From Chryseobacterium vrystaatense (lineage in GTDB: Bacteria; Bacteroidota; Bacteroidia; Flavobacteriales; Weeksellaceae): DNA of 64,000 nucleotides. The notes beneath the pieces are model-generated. The model had not been told where the DNA came from and made no database searches. It worked only from the letters and a program-made list of their open reading frames with translations. The DNA lies in NCBI RefSeq assembly GCF_000737765.1, contig NZ_JPRI01000001.1, forward strand, positions 372,001-436,000, written 5' to 3'. Made by a program: the position numbers and the translations under genes. Positions 42,204-52,053 of this stretch are shown here, one piece after another. The first letter of the stretch is position 1. Each line of letters opens with the position of its first letter.

Positions 42204-43631
42204 TTACTCAATTTTGATATTGTCGATCTGAATATCATAATTTCCGTTAGAACCAGTTTTGATAGCAAACATATCTTTTCCAGCTGTTAGATTAAGCTCT
42301 CCCAGACCTGTAAGATTAAGTTCAACCAATCTCCACTGACCATTGGTGTTAATTGTTCCTGTATATGAGTTTGCATTAGCAGAATCCGCATCTAAAACAG
42401 CTCCTGTACTGAATGTTCCCAGGTTGAATGTGTAGAAAGCAGAGGTGCTGCCCATTGTTTTATATACGTTGAAAGAAAGTGACTTTCCGGTTGAAGTACC
42501 TTTGATATAAAAAGTAATTCTTTTTGGAGTGGCCGGTAACCCTGAAGCTGCTATAGATGTAAATACGTAATCATTAGCTGTTGGAATACCCTTGATCTGA
42601 AGTGAGTTTGTTCCATTAAATCCTAAACCAACACCTTGAGTTGCATATGGCTTCAGGCCAAAACCGTTCACACTTGATAAGAAAGTAGTCCAGTTTTCAA
42701 AATCAGAACCTGCAAAAAGATTGATAGCAGAAGGTGATGGATTCTCTGGAACTCCTGGAGAAAATCTTTCGCCATTAAAGACAAGATCATCCAGGTTTCT
42801 GATATATGCCTGCTCGGTAAAGATAGTAGCCGAAGGATTACTTGGACTTGTATAACGGCTTAAAAGAAGTACAATATCACCGCTTTTTGCGTACTTAGGA
42901 GAAATCGGAGATTTAGCAAACGTTGCAAAATTACTGAAACGAAGGTCTAATCTTGCTGCTTTTTTATCTGTGATATAACGATCTCCTGTTGCAGCATCAT
43001 CCGCGAAATTTTTGGTCAATTCTGCATCTTCAAACTGAACATTTTTAATTTTTACAAGTTGGTTGATGTGAGCTCCATTTTTAAGTGCTTCAGCTATTGA
43101 ATTAAATTCCAATGGCTTCATAACAGCAACGACAGGTTTCTGGCCATCACAAACTCTTGCCATATAATCTGCAATTCTGTTTGGATTGATTCTTCCTACA
43201 GAATAGTTTGGATCATAAGATCCTATTTTAATGTTACCATTGGAAGCCTGAACGATAAGTCCCTTAAGATTAATTCTAACCAAAGATCCTGTCGGAAAAG
43301 CCAGATACTGATTCCCTCCGTCTATATCAACTTCAATACCCTGAGTTGGATTTTCAGGTTTATCCTGAAGAAACAACATTTTGTAAATATTCCCTGATTC
43401 ATCACTTGAGCCAACATAAGCTTCAACGATATAATCTTCTTTAATAATATCCGCTTCACCTGGTTTTGGCTTTGCGATAGTAGCAAGATCTGTTAATGGG
43501 TGATTAGCTGCAGGAAATCTGTTTGTACATTTAATTTCCGGAACATCATAATCATCGGATTTTACACAAGACGATAACGCCAACATTGAAATGGCACTAA
43601 ATACAACTGCCTTAAAATATATATTTTTCAT
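42204..43631 (-). CDS. DUF5689 surface lipoprotein with C-terminal jelly-roll-like domain
   Basis: 475 aa. Lipobox ALSSC with Cys22, followed by VKSDDYDVPE, an acidic surface-export tag. Residues ~35-285 match the DUF5689 pattern (IIKEDYIVEAYVGSSDESGNIYKM.., the second half with VKIKNVQFEDAEL and RDLDDLVFNGERF-like end). Residues ~310-475 form a separate beta-sandwich (LFAGSDFENWTTFL...WRLVELNLTGL...YDIQIDNIKIE) resembling carbohydrate-binding modules. It is encoded 25 bases after a TonB receptor on the same strand, the SusC/SusD-like order of receptor and surface lipoprotein. Probably a ligand-binding lid for that receptor (inference). Confidence 0.85.
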   Translation of the reverse strand: MKNIYFKAVVFSAISMLALSSCVKSDDYDVPEIKCTNRFPAANHPLTDLATIAKPKPGEADIIKEDYIVEAYVGSSDESGNIYKMLFLQDKPENPTQGIEVDIDGGNQYLAFPTGSLVRINLKGLIVQASNGNIKIGSYDPNYSVGRINPNRIADYMARVCDGQKPVVAVMKPLEFNSIAEALKNGAHINQLVKIKNVQFEDAELTKNFADDAATGDRYITDKKAARLDLRFSNFATFAKSPISPKYAKSGDIVLLLSRYTSPSNPSATIFTEQAYIRNLDDLVFNGERFSPGVPENPSPSAINLFAGSDFENWTTFLSSVNGFGLKPYATQGVGLGFNGTNSLQIKGIPTANDYVFTSIAASGLPATPKRITFYIKGTSTGKSLSFNVYKTMGSTSAFYTFNLGTFSTGAVLDADSANANSYTGTINTNGQWRLVELNLTGLGELNLTAGKDMFAIKTGSNGNYDIQIDNIKIE

Positions 43632-43656
43632 TGTTTTCGATTTTTAAATTTATTGA

Positions 43657-46533
43657 TTAGAATCTAAATTGAAGATTAACAAAGTAAGATCTTCCCTGAG
43701 AGTACCAGTATTTAGGAGCAAATACCATATTTCCACTATCGTAATCATTTGAATAATCCGTATAGTTTACATTTCTCGTCTGCTCAAACCCTCCAGTAAT
43801 ATAGTTTTTATTATTAAGGATATTATTAACAGATGCAGACACCAATACATAGTATTTACCGATCATCCATGATTTACCAGCATTGGCATTCAGGAAGAAT
43901 TCACTCGGAAGTTTTGTAGGAGTAAGTACTCTGGCCAATTCTTCAGGGGTTACATTATCGTAAGGTACTCCCGGTGTACTTGGATTAGAATAAAATCTTT
44001 CTGTTCTGGTTACAGGAGATGGATCCAGGAACGAATGTCCAAAATAGTTCCAGCTTGCTCCTACCCACCAGTATTTAGGACTGCTATATCTAAGACCTAA
44101 GTTATAAGCCTCCTGAGGCGTTCCTCCCTGTCTGTAGTTTTTCAAGGTAGCTTCTCCCATATTGGTATAAGATCTTGATACAAGATTTCCATTTCCATCA
44201 AGTTCTCTGAATGTTCCAACAGCGTCTGATGCAAAATAAACAGTAGGATTATTGGTATACGTGTATTGTCCTAAACTTAACAAACCATTGGCCGTTAAGG
44301 TAGGCGTAATTTTCACCTGTGCACCAAGCTCAATACCCATATTTCTCTTATTAGCACCTGCAAGTACCTGAGTAATAAAAGCACCATCCTGAACAGGAGC
44401 CTGTTCTCCACTTTCTGTAAGTGTCGTTAATTTAACTCCTTGCGCAAAATATCTTTGAACGCTTGTTTCATTCTGAGTATTAACAAGATATCCAGTTAAC
44501 CTAATTTTAACAATTGGCGTAGATATTACGTAACTTAAATCATTGGCATCAATCACAACATTCTTGATATTTGGAGTGGTAACCCCACTTACTCTTGTAT
44601 TAAAGTAAATATCATTCAGGAATGGAGACTGAGAAAAGTAAGCTCCGTTATATACCAAGAAATTTCTACCATTGATTCTATAGGTAACCTGACCTTTTAC
44701 CCCTACATTCCAGAAGTTTTTATCCCCTCCTTTTCCGTAAGATGACGGATACAGGTAATGCTGGAATAAGCCTTCTCTGCTGTTGTTCGTATATCCGAAC
44801 ATTCCGGAAACAAAAACATCAAATTTACCTGTTGAGAATTTAAATGCAGGATTTATTTTTACTTCCTGTCTTCTGAAAATATAACTGTATCCAATCTTAT
44901 CTCCTTCTCTTTTCGCAACAGAAGCATCATCTTCATTGACGTTATACTTGGCGTAGAATTTACCTGCATTGGTATTAGGTCCAAACGGATCCATATTCAG
45001 GGCAAAATCAGCACCTAACAAATCGTTTACCTCTCTATACTGCTCAGATTTATAATTTTGATAAGACAGGTTTAAAATGAAACGTGAAGTATCAGTAAAG
45101 TTATATGTATAATGGGTAGACGCATTGAATGTTTTATCATCCTTTACATCATCCACAAGATAATATGCCGCTCTGTTCCCACCAAATTGAGAATCGTAAA
45201 GATTTTCACTTCTGTTGGCAGCATAAAGATTATCCCAGTTGATCTGTGTGTAGGCCTCATCATTATTAGTCCATCTGTCATTCCAAATTCCTATATTCTC
45301 AGCCTGAGACGGAGCAGGATTCTTGAAATTCAACCAATAGCTAGGCAGATTACGGTAATAAGTAGGTGATGGGTTATTAGCTCTGTACCAATCAAGTCTT
45401 GAACTATAGTCTTTACCAAACTGATAGGAAACAGAGGTCCATAATTGAGAGTTCTTGTTAATTTTCCAGAAATCCTGCAATTGAAGCAGCGGCTGGAAAC
45501 CTCTTCTTACCCTCTCATTTCTTTTCTCTCCACCTTGCCATCCCCAATAGGAGTTGTAATGAATTCCTCTGAAATCATATACTTCCTGAGTATTCGGACT
45601 GGCAGTGCTTCTTGTGTATTTGGAACCAATTGCATTAAATGTCAGGGTATGATTGTCACTGAATTTCTTTTCAATTCCAAGATAACCACTGTATGCGTCA
45701 TAAGAAGTTCCATCCTGTATTCCTTCCTGAGCCCATCTTCTGGCGATCATTCCGGTAAAAGCCCATCCTTTTTTATTCATCCCTGAAGAGAATCTGTAAG
45801 AAAGTCTGTTGGTATAGTTTCTGTTAGTCAGTGAATAGGTCAGTTGACTTCCCTTTCTATACTCACTGGCTTTTGTATTTTTATAAATAACCGAACTGTT
45901 TCCACCAAATGCATATTCTGATGGCGCATGATTTGCTGAAATTTCAGGATATCTTGTGATCTCATTAAGTCCACCCCAGTTTCCAAAATCAACATTACCA
46001 TTATCAGATTCCACCATAGAAACACCATTCATCATAGATTCTACTGATCTCCCGTCGATTCCTCTTGGACGGAACCAGTAAAAACCCAGATCAAATGCTG
46101 CAATTCTACTGAAAACATCCTGAGAAGACTGCAGTAAACCTACTGTAGAAGTCTGTCCGCTATTACTATCTTCGCCATCTCCACTATTTTCAATAATGGC
46201 CAATCCCTGATCTGCGTTTGTAAGTGCAGAATAAAGGGTAATTACCCCTAAATCCTTTCTTTTCTCATCGGTTACGTCAAACTCCATCATTTTGGTTTCG
46301 AAGTTTGGTTTCGTAATCATAATTTGATAATGGCCCGGCTTCAGGTCTACAAACTGGAAATATCCAATTTTATCAGCCGTTACATCATTTTCACTCTCTT
46401 TAAGATCTACCTCTGCCCTTTCAACAGGCTTTCCGTCAGCATCCTTAAGATACGCAAACACAGTGGTCTGCGCAAAATAAAATGAAGCAGGAAGTAAAGT
46501 AAACAAAGAGACTAATGATAGTTTTTTAATCAT
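43657..46533 (-). CDS. TonB-dependent receptor with carboxypeptidase-like N-terminal domain
   Basis: 958 aa outer-membrane receptor. Signal peptide ending YFA, then QTTVFAYLKDADGKPVERAEVDL, a carboxypeptidase-regulatory-like domain (~22-100), an acidic spacer (GDGEDSNSG), plug domain (~125-260) and a long beta-barrel ending FVNLQFRF. The N-terminal domain with adjacent surface lipoprotein is the layout of nutrient-uptake pairs of Bacteroidota. A divergent secreted EEP-family enzyme lies 246 bases away. The -7 box TAAATTTG is 63 bases before the ATG. Substrate unknown; a phosphorylated or nucleic-acid-derived ligand is suggested by the neighbour only. Confidence 0.9.
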   Translation of the reverse strand: MIKKLSLVSLFTLLPASFYFAQTTVFAYLKDADGKPVERAEVDLKESENDVTADKIGYFQFVDLKPGHYQIMITKPNFETKMMEFDVTDEKRKDLGVITLYSALTNADQGLAIIENSGDGEDSNSGQTSTVGLLQSSQDVFSRIAAFDLGFYWFRPRGIDGRSVESMMNGVSMVESDNGNVDFGNWGGLNEITRYPEISANHAPSEYAFGGNSSVIYKNTKASEYRKGSQLTYSLTNRNYTNRLSYRFSSGMNKKGWAFTGMIARRWAQEGIQDGTSYDAYSGYLGIEKKFSDNHTLTFNAIGSKYTRSTASPNTQEVYDFRGIHYNSYWGWQGGEKRNERVRRGFQPLLQLQDFWKINKNSQLWTSVSYQFGKDYSSRLDWYRANNPSPTYYRNLPSYWLNFKNPAPSQAENIGIWNDRWTNNDEAYTQINWDNLYAANRSENLYDSQFGGNRAAYYLVDDVKDDKTFNASTHYTYNFTDTSRFILNLSYQNYKSEQYREVNDLLGADFALNMDPFGPNTNAGKFYAKYNVNEDDASVAKREGDKIGYSYIFRRQEVKINPAFKFSTGKFDVFVSGMFGYTNNSREGLFQHYLYPSSYGKGGDKNFWNVGVKGQVTYRINGRNFLVYNGAYFSQSPFLNDIYFNTRVSGVTTPNIKNVVIDANDLSYVISTPIVKIRLTGYLVNTQNETSVQRYFAQGVKLTTLTESGEQAPVQDGAFITQVLAGANKRNMGIELGAQVKITPTLTANGLLSLGQYTYTNNPTVYFASDAVGTFRELDGNGNLVSRSYTNMGEATLKNYRQGGTPQEAYNLGLRYSSPKYWWVGASWNYFGHSFLDPSPVTRTERFYSNPSTPGVPYDNVTPEELARVLTPTKLPSEFFLNANAGKSWMIGKYYVLVSASVNNILNNKNYITGGFEQTRNVNYTDYSNDYDSGNMVFAPKYWYSQGRSYFVNLQFRF

Positions 46534-46596
46534 GAGTATATTTATTTTTTTTAATACTTTTCTTATTAGTTTTCAACAGTTTAAAAGTTGGGGGCA

Positions 46597-46604
46597 CAAA
46601 TTTA
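46597..46604 (-). promoter_or_regulatory. -7 promoter box of the TonB receptor/DUF5689 operon
   Basis: TAAATTTG on the minus strand, 63 bases before the ATG at 46533. Confidence 0.5.
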
Positions 46605-46742
46605 GTCAAAATTTAGAATTTCCAACTTTTTTAACTTTATTTTTTCTTAACATTGCAAACTTTTATGATTCATTATGTAAGAGAATTATTTTATATTGTT
46701 TTAAATTTACAAATATTTAAAATGGGTTGAATTAAAAAAAAG

Positions 46743-46750
46743 TAAATTTG
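46743..46750 (+). promoter_or_regulatory. -7 promoter box of the EEP nuclease gene
   Basis: TAAATTTG, 29 bases before the ATG at 46780. Confidence 0.6.
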
Positions 46751-46779
46751 TCGTTTAAATAATATTAATACTCTAGAGG

Positions 46780-47967
46780 ATGAAGAGATTTATGAGTTTT
46801 ATGGCCGTCGTTTTTTCGATCATGGCTTTTGCACAACAGGGGAAACTGAGAAAAGTGGCTGCTGTTGGTTTTTTGAATGTAGAAAACCTTTGGGATACTA
46901 TACGTTCTGCTGATTATATTGATGGCACCAAAGACATTCGTAATCCGGCTTTCCACAGAAGCATCCCCATTGATTCCATCCAGTTTTTAGAAGCAGAAAA
47001 ATATGATGGGCCATGGAGTGATGGTGCCCTAATTGGCAAAAAAGCAGTAAGATACCAAAGTGGAGCTGAAGAGTTCACGCCAAAAAGCGCAAAAAATTAT
47101 ACTACTAAAATATATAAGGCTAAATTGGCCAATGAGGCAAAAGTAATTGCTGAAATGGGTGCACAATATACCAAAACAGCTCCTGCTGTAGTAGGACTTA
47201 TTGAGGTAGAAAACAGACAGGTAATAGAGGACCTTGTAAAGCAGCCTGCTCTTGCTAAATATGATTACGGAATTATTCATTACAATTCTTATGATTACAG
47301 AGGAATTGATGTTGCTTTAATCTATCAGAAAAGAAGATTTACCCCAACCAATTCATTAAAAAAAGAATTGAAAATCTTTGGTGACAACGGAAAAAGAGAA
47401 TACACCAGAGATATTTTGGTGGTAACAGGTTTCCTTGACAATGAGAAAGTGGCATTCTTTATGAATCACTGGCCTTCAAGAAGAGGGGGTGAAGCTATTT
47501 CATTACCTAAAAGAAATGCCGCTGCGGCTTTATTGAAACAGCAGATGGACAGTATCAGAACAGCAGATCCTTCTACCAAGCTTTTTGCTATGGGTGATTT
47601 TAATGATGATCCGGTAAGTCCAAGTTTAAAGAACCATTTAAAAGCAGCTGCAAGCCCTAAAGATCTAACTGAAGAAGCTCCCTATCTTAATTTAATGTAT
47701 CCATTATATAAGAAAGGAATTGCTTCATTAGCGTATCAGGATGCGCCTAACCTTTTTGATCAGATCATTGTTTCTAAAAACTTAATGTCTGACCAGGTAA
47801 CCAAAGAATATTCAGTATACAAAGCAGAGATCTTTGCTCCGGCTTATCTGGTGAATAAAGAAGGAAATTACAAGGGTTATCCTTTCAGATCCTGGAACGG
47901 AGATCAGTTTACAGGAGGATACAGTGACCACTTTCCGGCATTTGTAATTCTTCAGAAAGAACCATAA
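46780..47967 (+). CDS. Secreted endonuclease/exonuclease/phosphatase family protein
   Basis: 395 aa. Signal peptide ending AFA, so periplasmic or secreted. The EEP (DNase I-like) catalytic core is complete: VGFLNVENLWDT near the N-terminus, metal-binding Glu in VVGLIEVENR, YRGIDVALIY, the catalytic His in MNHWPSRRGGE, the Asp/Asn of AMGDFNDDPVS, and the final YSDHFPAFV. Such enzymes hydrolyse nucleic acids, phospholipids or inositol phosphates. Encoded divergently from a TonB receptor and DUF5689 lipoprotein. Activity as a nuclease is the likeliest reading but is not certain. Confidence 0.88.
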   Translation: MKRFMSFMAVVFSIMAFAQQGKLRKVAAVGFLNVENLWDTIRSADYIDGTKDIRNPAFHRSIPIDSIQFLEAEKYDGPWSDGALIGKKAVRYQSGAEEFTPKSAKNYTTKIYKAKLANEAKVIAEMGAQYTKTAPAVVGLIEVENRQVIEDLVKQPALAKYDYGIIHYNSYDYRGIDVALIYQKRRFTPTNSLKKELKIFGDNGKREYTRDILVVTGFLDNEKVAFFMNHWPSRRGGEAISLPKRNAAAALLKQQMDSIRTADPSTKLFAMGDFNDDPVSPSLKNHLKAAASPKDLTEEAPYLNLMYPLYKKGIASLAYQDAPNLFDQIIVSKNLMSDQVTKEYSVYKAEIFAPAYLVNKEGNYKGYPFRSWNGDQFTGGYSDHFPAFVILQKEP

Positions 47968-47974
47968 AAATTTA

Positions 47975-48005
47975 AATAAGCACTCAATTGAGTGCTTATT
48001 TTTTT
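47975..48005 (+). terminator. Terminator of the EEP nuclease gene
   Basis: Perfect 26-base palindrome (AATAAGCACTCAA / TTGAGTGCTTATT) followed by T run. Confidence 0.88.
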
Positions 48006-48023
48006 ATACTGATATTTGTTGTT

Positions 48024-48443
48024 ATGAAAAATATAATCACAATCGTATTATTCCTCTTTGTTCCTTTGAGCTGCTTTTCTCAAAGCAAGACTAAGAACAG
48101 TGATGACCCATCCGAAATAAAGCCATCAAAAAATGATGATGATGAATGGGATCTTACAGTGATTGATACTCAGTTCGACTACTTTTTAAATGCAATAGCC
48201 CAACCCATAAGCCAGTATTCAGAATCCTATTTGAAATCCAAAAACAGATTCCTGGTCAGTGAATGGAATTCTTACTACAGTTCGGGAAAATACCGGAATA
48301 TTATAGAATCCGGAATAGATTATGACCCCAGAGAAAATTACGGGATCAAATTTGAATACAAACTCTATCAGGTTTTTGCTTTTGTAAGCTGGAAGTATGG
48401 ATTGAAAATGAATGGACTTTCCGGAATTGATGCAACCCGATAA
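48024..48443 (+). CDS. DUF6146 family exported protein
   Basis: 139 aa from the ATG at 48024. N-terminal signal (IITIVLFLFVPLSCFSQ) that could be cleaved before SKTK or lipidated at Cys17, although the lipobox is imperfect. A Ser/Lys/Asp-rich linker leads to a compact C-terminal domain with the DUF6146 pattern: YDLTVID-like WDLTVIDTQFDYFLN, YSESYLKSKNRFLVSEWN and IDYDPRENYGIKFEYKLYQVF. Role unknown. A near-consensus -7 box (GATATTTG) is 5 bases before the ATG. A terminator shared with the convergent sod gene follows. Confidence 0.75.
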   Translation: MKNIITIVLFLFVPLSCFSQSKTKNSDDPSEIKPSKNDDDEWDLTVIDTQFDYFLNAIAQPISQYSESYLKSKNRFLVSEWNSYYSSGKYRNIIESGIDYDPRENYGIKFEYKLYQVFAFVSWKYGLKMNGLSGIDATR

Positions 48444-48486
48444 AATCGGCCGACTCAAGAATACCAATTCAATTCATTGATAATAA

Positions 48487-48516
48487 AAAAGGTTCAGAAG
48501 AAATTCTGAACCTTTT
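48487..48516. terminator. Bidirectional terminator between DUF6146 gene and sod
   Basis: 13-bp stem AAAAGGTTCAGAA / TTCTGAACCTTTT with a GAAA loop, serving both convergent genes. Confidence 0.9.
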
Positions 48517-48536
48517 ACTTTTATAATAGCTGAAAA

Positions 48537-49133
48537 TTATTTGTTAAATAACTCTTCTACTTTATCCCAGTTTACTACACTGAAGAAAGCAGAAACATAA
48601 TCAGGTCTTCTGTTTTGGTAGTTTAAATAATAAGCGTGCTCCCAAACATCTAATCCTAAAACCGGAGTTCCTTTAACGTCTGCAACAGGCATTAATGGAT
48701 TATCCTGATTTGGAGTAGAAGAAACAGATACAGATCCGTCTGCATTTTTTACCAACCAAGCCCATCCTGAACCAAATCTTGTTTTAGCTGCATCAGAAAA
48801 ATCTGTTTTGAATTTTTCAAGACCTCCGTAAGCTTCAATGGCTGCTTTTACGTTTCCTACAGGCTCAGCACTTCCGCCAGGAGTTAAGATCTCCCAGAAC
48901 AAAGAGTGGTTGAAATGTCCTCCTCCGTTATTTCTTACTGCCGGTTTATCAGTTCCTGTCTGGCAGATCTCTTCGATCGTTTTACCTGCCAATTCAGTTC
49001 CTTCGATTGCTTTATTTAAATTGTCAATATACGCCTGGTGATGTTTTGTATAATGGATCTCCATAGTTTTTGCATCGATAGTCGGCTCCAATGCATCATA
49101 TGCATATCCTAGTTTTGGTAATTCAAATGACAT
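48537..49133 (-). CDS. Superoxide dismutase, Mn/Fe type
   Basis: 198 aa cytoplasmic metalloenzyme dismutating superoxide. Metal ligands visible: His27 in [11 protein letters not shown], His near 74-80 in [11 protein letters not shown], and the Asp/His pair in [19 protein letters not shown] (~160-166). Gly and Gln positions that separate Mn from Fe forms cannot be judged with confidence here, so no sodA/sodB symbol is given. Single-gene unit with an exact -7 box 25 bases upstream and a bidirectional terminator. Confidence 0.96.
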   Translation of the reverse strand: MSFELPKLGYAYDALEPTIDAKTMEIHYTKHHQAYIDNLNKAIEGTELAGKTIEEICQTGTDKPAVRNNGGGHFNHSLFWEILTPGGSAEPVGNVKAAIEAYGGLEKFKTDFSDAAKTRFGSGWAWLVKNADGSVSVSSTPNQDNPLMPVADVKGTPVLGLDVWEHAYYLNYQNRRPDYVSAFFSVVNWDKVEELFNK

Positions 49134-49158
49134 AATTTTTATTTTTAATGTTATAATC

Positions 49159-49166
49159 CAAATTTA
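49159..49166 (-). promoter_or_regulatory. -7 promoter box of sod
   Basis: TAAATTTG on the minus strand, 25 bases before the ATG at 49133. Confidence 0.6.
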
Positions 49167-49305
49167 GCCAATATTTAAGCGATTATCAACAATTAGGGAT
49201 TACTTTAATAAATCTTTAACATTGATATATTGATTTAGAATGAATTAAATTTTAAGGGAATGAAAATAATAAATCAGACGGAAGTTATTACAACCTCCCT
49301 TTCAA

Positions 49306-49345
49306 TAAAAAAGCACGAAGATATGTGATCTCCGTGCTTTTTATT
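49306..49345 (-). terminator. Hairpin terminator of rho
   Basis: Stem AAAAAGCACG / CGTGCTTTTT extended by AGA/TCT across one mismatch, T run on the minus strand; 20 bases past the rho stop. Confidence 0.85.
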
Positions 49346-49364
49346 TAACAACAATTAAATTAAT

Positions 49365-51227
49365 CTATTTATTCATAGACATCAGGAATTCTTCGTTATT
49401 TAAAGTTCCTCTGATGTTTTTATTGACAAATTCCATGGCTTCTACTGGATTCATTTCAGAAAGGTATTTTCTGAAAATCCACATTCTCTGAGAAGTTACT
49501 TCATCTAAAAGAAGATCGTCTCTACGTGTACTTGAAGATACAAGATCGATCGCAGGATAAATTCTTCTGTTCGCAATTTTTCTGTCCAGCTGAAGTTCCA
49601 TGTTACCCGTTCCTTTGAATTCTTCAAAGATTACTTCGTCCATTTTAGAACCTGTATCGATAAGTGCTGTAGCAATAATCGTTAATGATCCACCCCCTTC
49701 AATTTTTCTGGCCGCCCCGAAGAATCTTTTCGGTTTGTGCAATGCATTGGCATCTACCCCACCGGAAAGAACTTTTCCTGATGCCGGAGTAACTGTGTTG
49801 TATGCTCTTGCCAACCTCGTAATAGAGTCAAGCAGGATTACTACATCATGTCCGCATTCTACCATTCTCTGGGCTTTTGCTAAAACAAGATTAGCCACTT
49901 TTACGTGCTTATCAGCTGCTTCATCAAATGTAGATGCGATCACTTCAGCATTCACACTTCTCTCCATATCGGTAACTTCTTCCGGACGCTCGTCGATCAG
50001 AAGGACCATCATATATACTTCAGGGTGATTGGCTGCGATAGAGTTCGCAATATCTTTAAGCAACATCGTTTTACCTGTTTTAGGCTGAGCAACGATCATT
50101 GCTCTCTGTCCTTTCCCAATAGGTGCAAAAAGATCGACAATCCTTGTTGAAAGTGTTGATCCATTTCCAGTAAGATTGAATTTCTCTTCAGGGAAAAGCG
50201 GAGTTAAATATTCAAATGCAACACGGTCTTTGATAAACGCAAGATCGCGTCCGTTTACTTCCGTAGGTTTTAATAAAGAAAAATATTTTTCCCCTTCTTT
50301 TGGAAGTCTCACAATTCCTTTAACTGTATCTCCTGTTTTCAGCCCAAAATTTCTGATCTGTGCTGTTGACACATACACGTCATCAGGAGAAGAGATATAA
50401 CTGAAATCAGATGAACGAAGGAATCCGTAATTATCCGGAAGGATTTCTAAAACACCTTCAATACTTACCATCCCATCAAAACTGAACTCTTTTCTGTGTT
50501 CAGAATGATGTTCCTCATTTCTATCAGCATGTTGTCTGTGCTGATTTTGGTTTGGATTCTGATTCTGATTAGAATTTTGATTCTGGTGTTGATTAGGATT
50601 TTGGTTTTGGTGCTGGTTAGGATTCTTATGTTGGTTTCCGCTGCTTTGCGGATTATTGTGTCCTTTTTGTTGGGATCTGGCCTGAGGTTGAGGGGTATTA
50701 GGCTTTTCTTCTGATGGAGCAGATTCCTGAGGTTCTGCATTTTTAGGAGCTTCTGCTCTTTCTTGTGGAATTTCTGTATTGCCAGTGTTGGCTACCACTC
50801 TTTTTCTTTTTTTCTTAGCCTGCGCTGAATTGTTTTCTTCAGGAGCAGCAGGAGTTTCAGCCTTAGGTTCTTCCTGTTTCACTTCTTCAGAAGCTGGCTT
50901 CTTTTCTTCGGCTTTTTCTTCAGCCTTAGGGCTTTCTTCGACCGGCGCTTTTACTTCTGCTTTCGGTTTGGCAGGTTGTCTTTTTGGCGCTGCTTTTTTT
51001 ACAGGAGCCTTAGCAGGTTGGTCTGCCGGTTTTTCTTCAGTATCCATGCTGGTTTCTGTGGCGTTGAAATAATCTTTTGCAACTTTAGGGTTAGAAGCCT
51101 GAAAGTCAAGAACGGCAAAGATCTTATCATTATCATTGCTGTTTCTAGCAACTTTAACGCCTAAATCTTTTAAGATTTTAGTCAGTTCCGTTACGGATTT
51201 TGACCTTAACGTTTCTATGTTAAACAT
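49365..51227 (-). CDS. rho: Transcription termination factor Rho with long disordered insert
   Basis: Hexameric RNA helicase that ends transcription. 620 aa, about 200 longer than E. coli Rho. N-terminal helical domain (1-50), then a disordered region (~60-248): first Lys/Glu/Ala/Pro-rich (65-145), then Asn/Gln/His-rich (~189-245). The cold-shock-like RNA-binding domain starts near 250 ([24 protein letters not shown]), and the ATPase domain has Walker [14 protein letters not shown] (~380-392), Walker [17 protein letters not shown] and the Q/R loops near [15 protein letters not shown]. Such insertions are usual in Bacteroidota Rho; in Bacteroides the disordered part has been linked to phase separation. 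Long leader (~75 bases) before the ATG. Confidence 0.97.
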   Translation of the reverse strand: MFNIETLRSKSVTELTKILKDLGVKVARNSNDNDKIFAVLDFQASNPKVAKDYFNATETSMDTEEKPADQPAKAPVKKAAPKRQPAKPKAEVKAPVEESPKAEEKAEEKKPASEEVKQEEPKAETPAAPEENNSAQAKKKRKRVVANTGNTEIPQERAEAPKNAEPQESAPSEEKPNTPQPQARSQQKGHNNPQSSGNQHKNPNQHQNQNPNQHQNQNSNQNQNPNQNQHRQHADRNEEHHSEHRKEFSFDGMVSIEGVLEILPDNYGFLRSSDFSYISSPDDVYVSTAQIRNFGLKTGDTVKGIVRLPKEGEKYFSLLKPTEVNGRDLAFIKDRVAFEYLTPLFPEEKFNLTGNGSTLSTRIVDLFAPIGKGQRAMIVAQPKTGKTMLLKDIANSIAANHPEVYMMVLLIDERPEEVTDMERSVNAEVIASTFDEAADKHVKVANLVLAKAQRMVECGHDVVILLDSITRLARAYNTVTPASGKVLSGGVDANALHKPKRFFGAARKIEGGGSLTIIATALIDTGSKMDEVIFEEFKGTGNMELQLDRKIANRRIYPAIDLVSSSTRRDDLLLDEVTSQRMWIFRKYLSEMNPVEAMEFVNKNIRGTLNNEEFLMSMNK

Positions 51228-51307
51228 ACTTAATGTAAAAATGTAATTAATTGTGAGTAAGAAAAGTAAGTCCGGTGACTATTGTTTTCAAGTACATATG
51301 TATAATG

Positions 51308-51315
51308 CAAATCTA
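51308..51315 (-). promoter_or_regulatory. -7 promoter box of rho
   Basis: TAGATTTG on the minus strand, 80 bases before the ATG at 51227, leaving a leader of about 75 bases. Confidence 0.5.
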
Positions 51316-51346
51316 CACTAATTTTTGAATTGTGCAAAATTTATGT

Positions 51347-51354
51347 TATTTTTG
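51347..51354 (+). promoter_or_regulatory. -7 promoter box of the DUF4293 gene
   Basis: TATTTTTG, 18 bases before the ATG at 51373. Confidence 0.5.
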
Positions 51355-51372
51355 CCAGGTATTTAATAATCA

Positions 51373-51762
51373 ATGTTACAGAGAATACAGACTATATGGA
51401 CTCTTTTGGCAGTTTTAGCCGCAGTTTCCCTTTTCGTTACAGGACAGGATGTTGACGTTTTTGGCAATATTCCGGTGATTGATATAAGCTGTATCGCCCT
51501 TGTTTTGGCAGGTGCATTAAGCATTTTCAGCTTTAAAAACAGAAAAAGACAAATTCTGCTGAATACATTCAGCATTATTATAAACGTTTTGTTGATTGGT
51601 GTATTGGCGTACTGGTTACTAAACTTATCCGGAGGAATTCAGATTCCTGAGAAGGGTATTGAGCCGGTTTTCCCATTGATCTCGGTGATATGTCTGCTTA
51701 TTGCAAACGTATTGATCCGCAGAGATGAGAGGCTCGTAAAATCTGTAGACCGACTTCGATAG
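51373..51762 (+). CDS. DUF4293 family membrane protein
   Basis: 129 aa with four transmembrane helices (about 7-24, 34-50, 60-80, 97-113). The start LQRIQTIWTLLA and the basic C-terminus IRRDERLVKSVDRLR are the family hallmarks of DUF4293, a Bacteroidota-only inner-membrane protein of unknown function that is usually encoded divergently next to rho, as here. No cofactor-binding residues stand out. Followed by its own terminator. Confidence 0.88.
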   Translation: MLQRIQTIWTLLAVLAAVSLFVTGQDVDVFGNIPVIDISCIALVLAGALSIFSFKNRKRQILLNTFSIIINVLLIGVLAYWLLNLSGGIQIPEKGIEPVFPLISVICLLIANVLIRRDERLVKSVDRLR

Positions 51763-51786
51763 CCTTACAACGATTTTTTGAGTGAG

Positions 51787-51814
51787 AACAGTTCCGAAAG
51801 GAGCTGTTTTTTTA
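51787..51814 (+). terminator. Terminator of the DUF4293 gene
   Basis: 9-bp stem AACAGTTCC / GGAGCTGTT (one G-U), 4-base loop GAAA, T run. Confidence 0.8.
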
Positions 51815-52053
51815 TGCATCAATTAAGCAGAATTTTTTAAATTAAAATTGACAGCTTATTAATTATTAACAAGTTATAATAATAACCTTGAATGAAATTG
51901 CTTAAAAATCAAATGATTTTCTTAATTTCACCTAAGAGTTTAAAATCTTTTAATGGTTCAAATGCACTCTTTATTGTGATTAATTTATATCATTTCATGC
52001 AACATTTCCGTTAAGAGTACGACTGATTCTATTACAATATAATTACATTCAAA

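Noticed and set aside
50493..50663. Possible CRISPR or tandem DNA repeat
   Set aside because: Short irregular repeats without spacers, in frame with rho and coding for the Asn/Gln/His tract.
50779..51072. 97-residue Ala/Ser/Phe-rich plus-strand ORF
   Set aside because: Antisense of the Lys/Glu/Ala-rich part of rho; composition fully explained by that.
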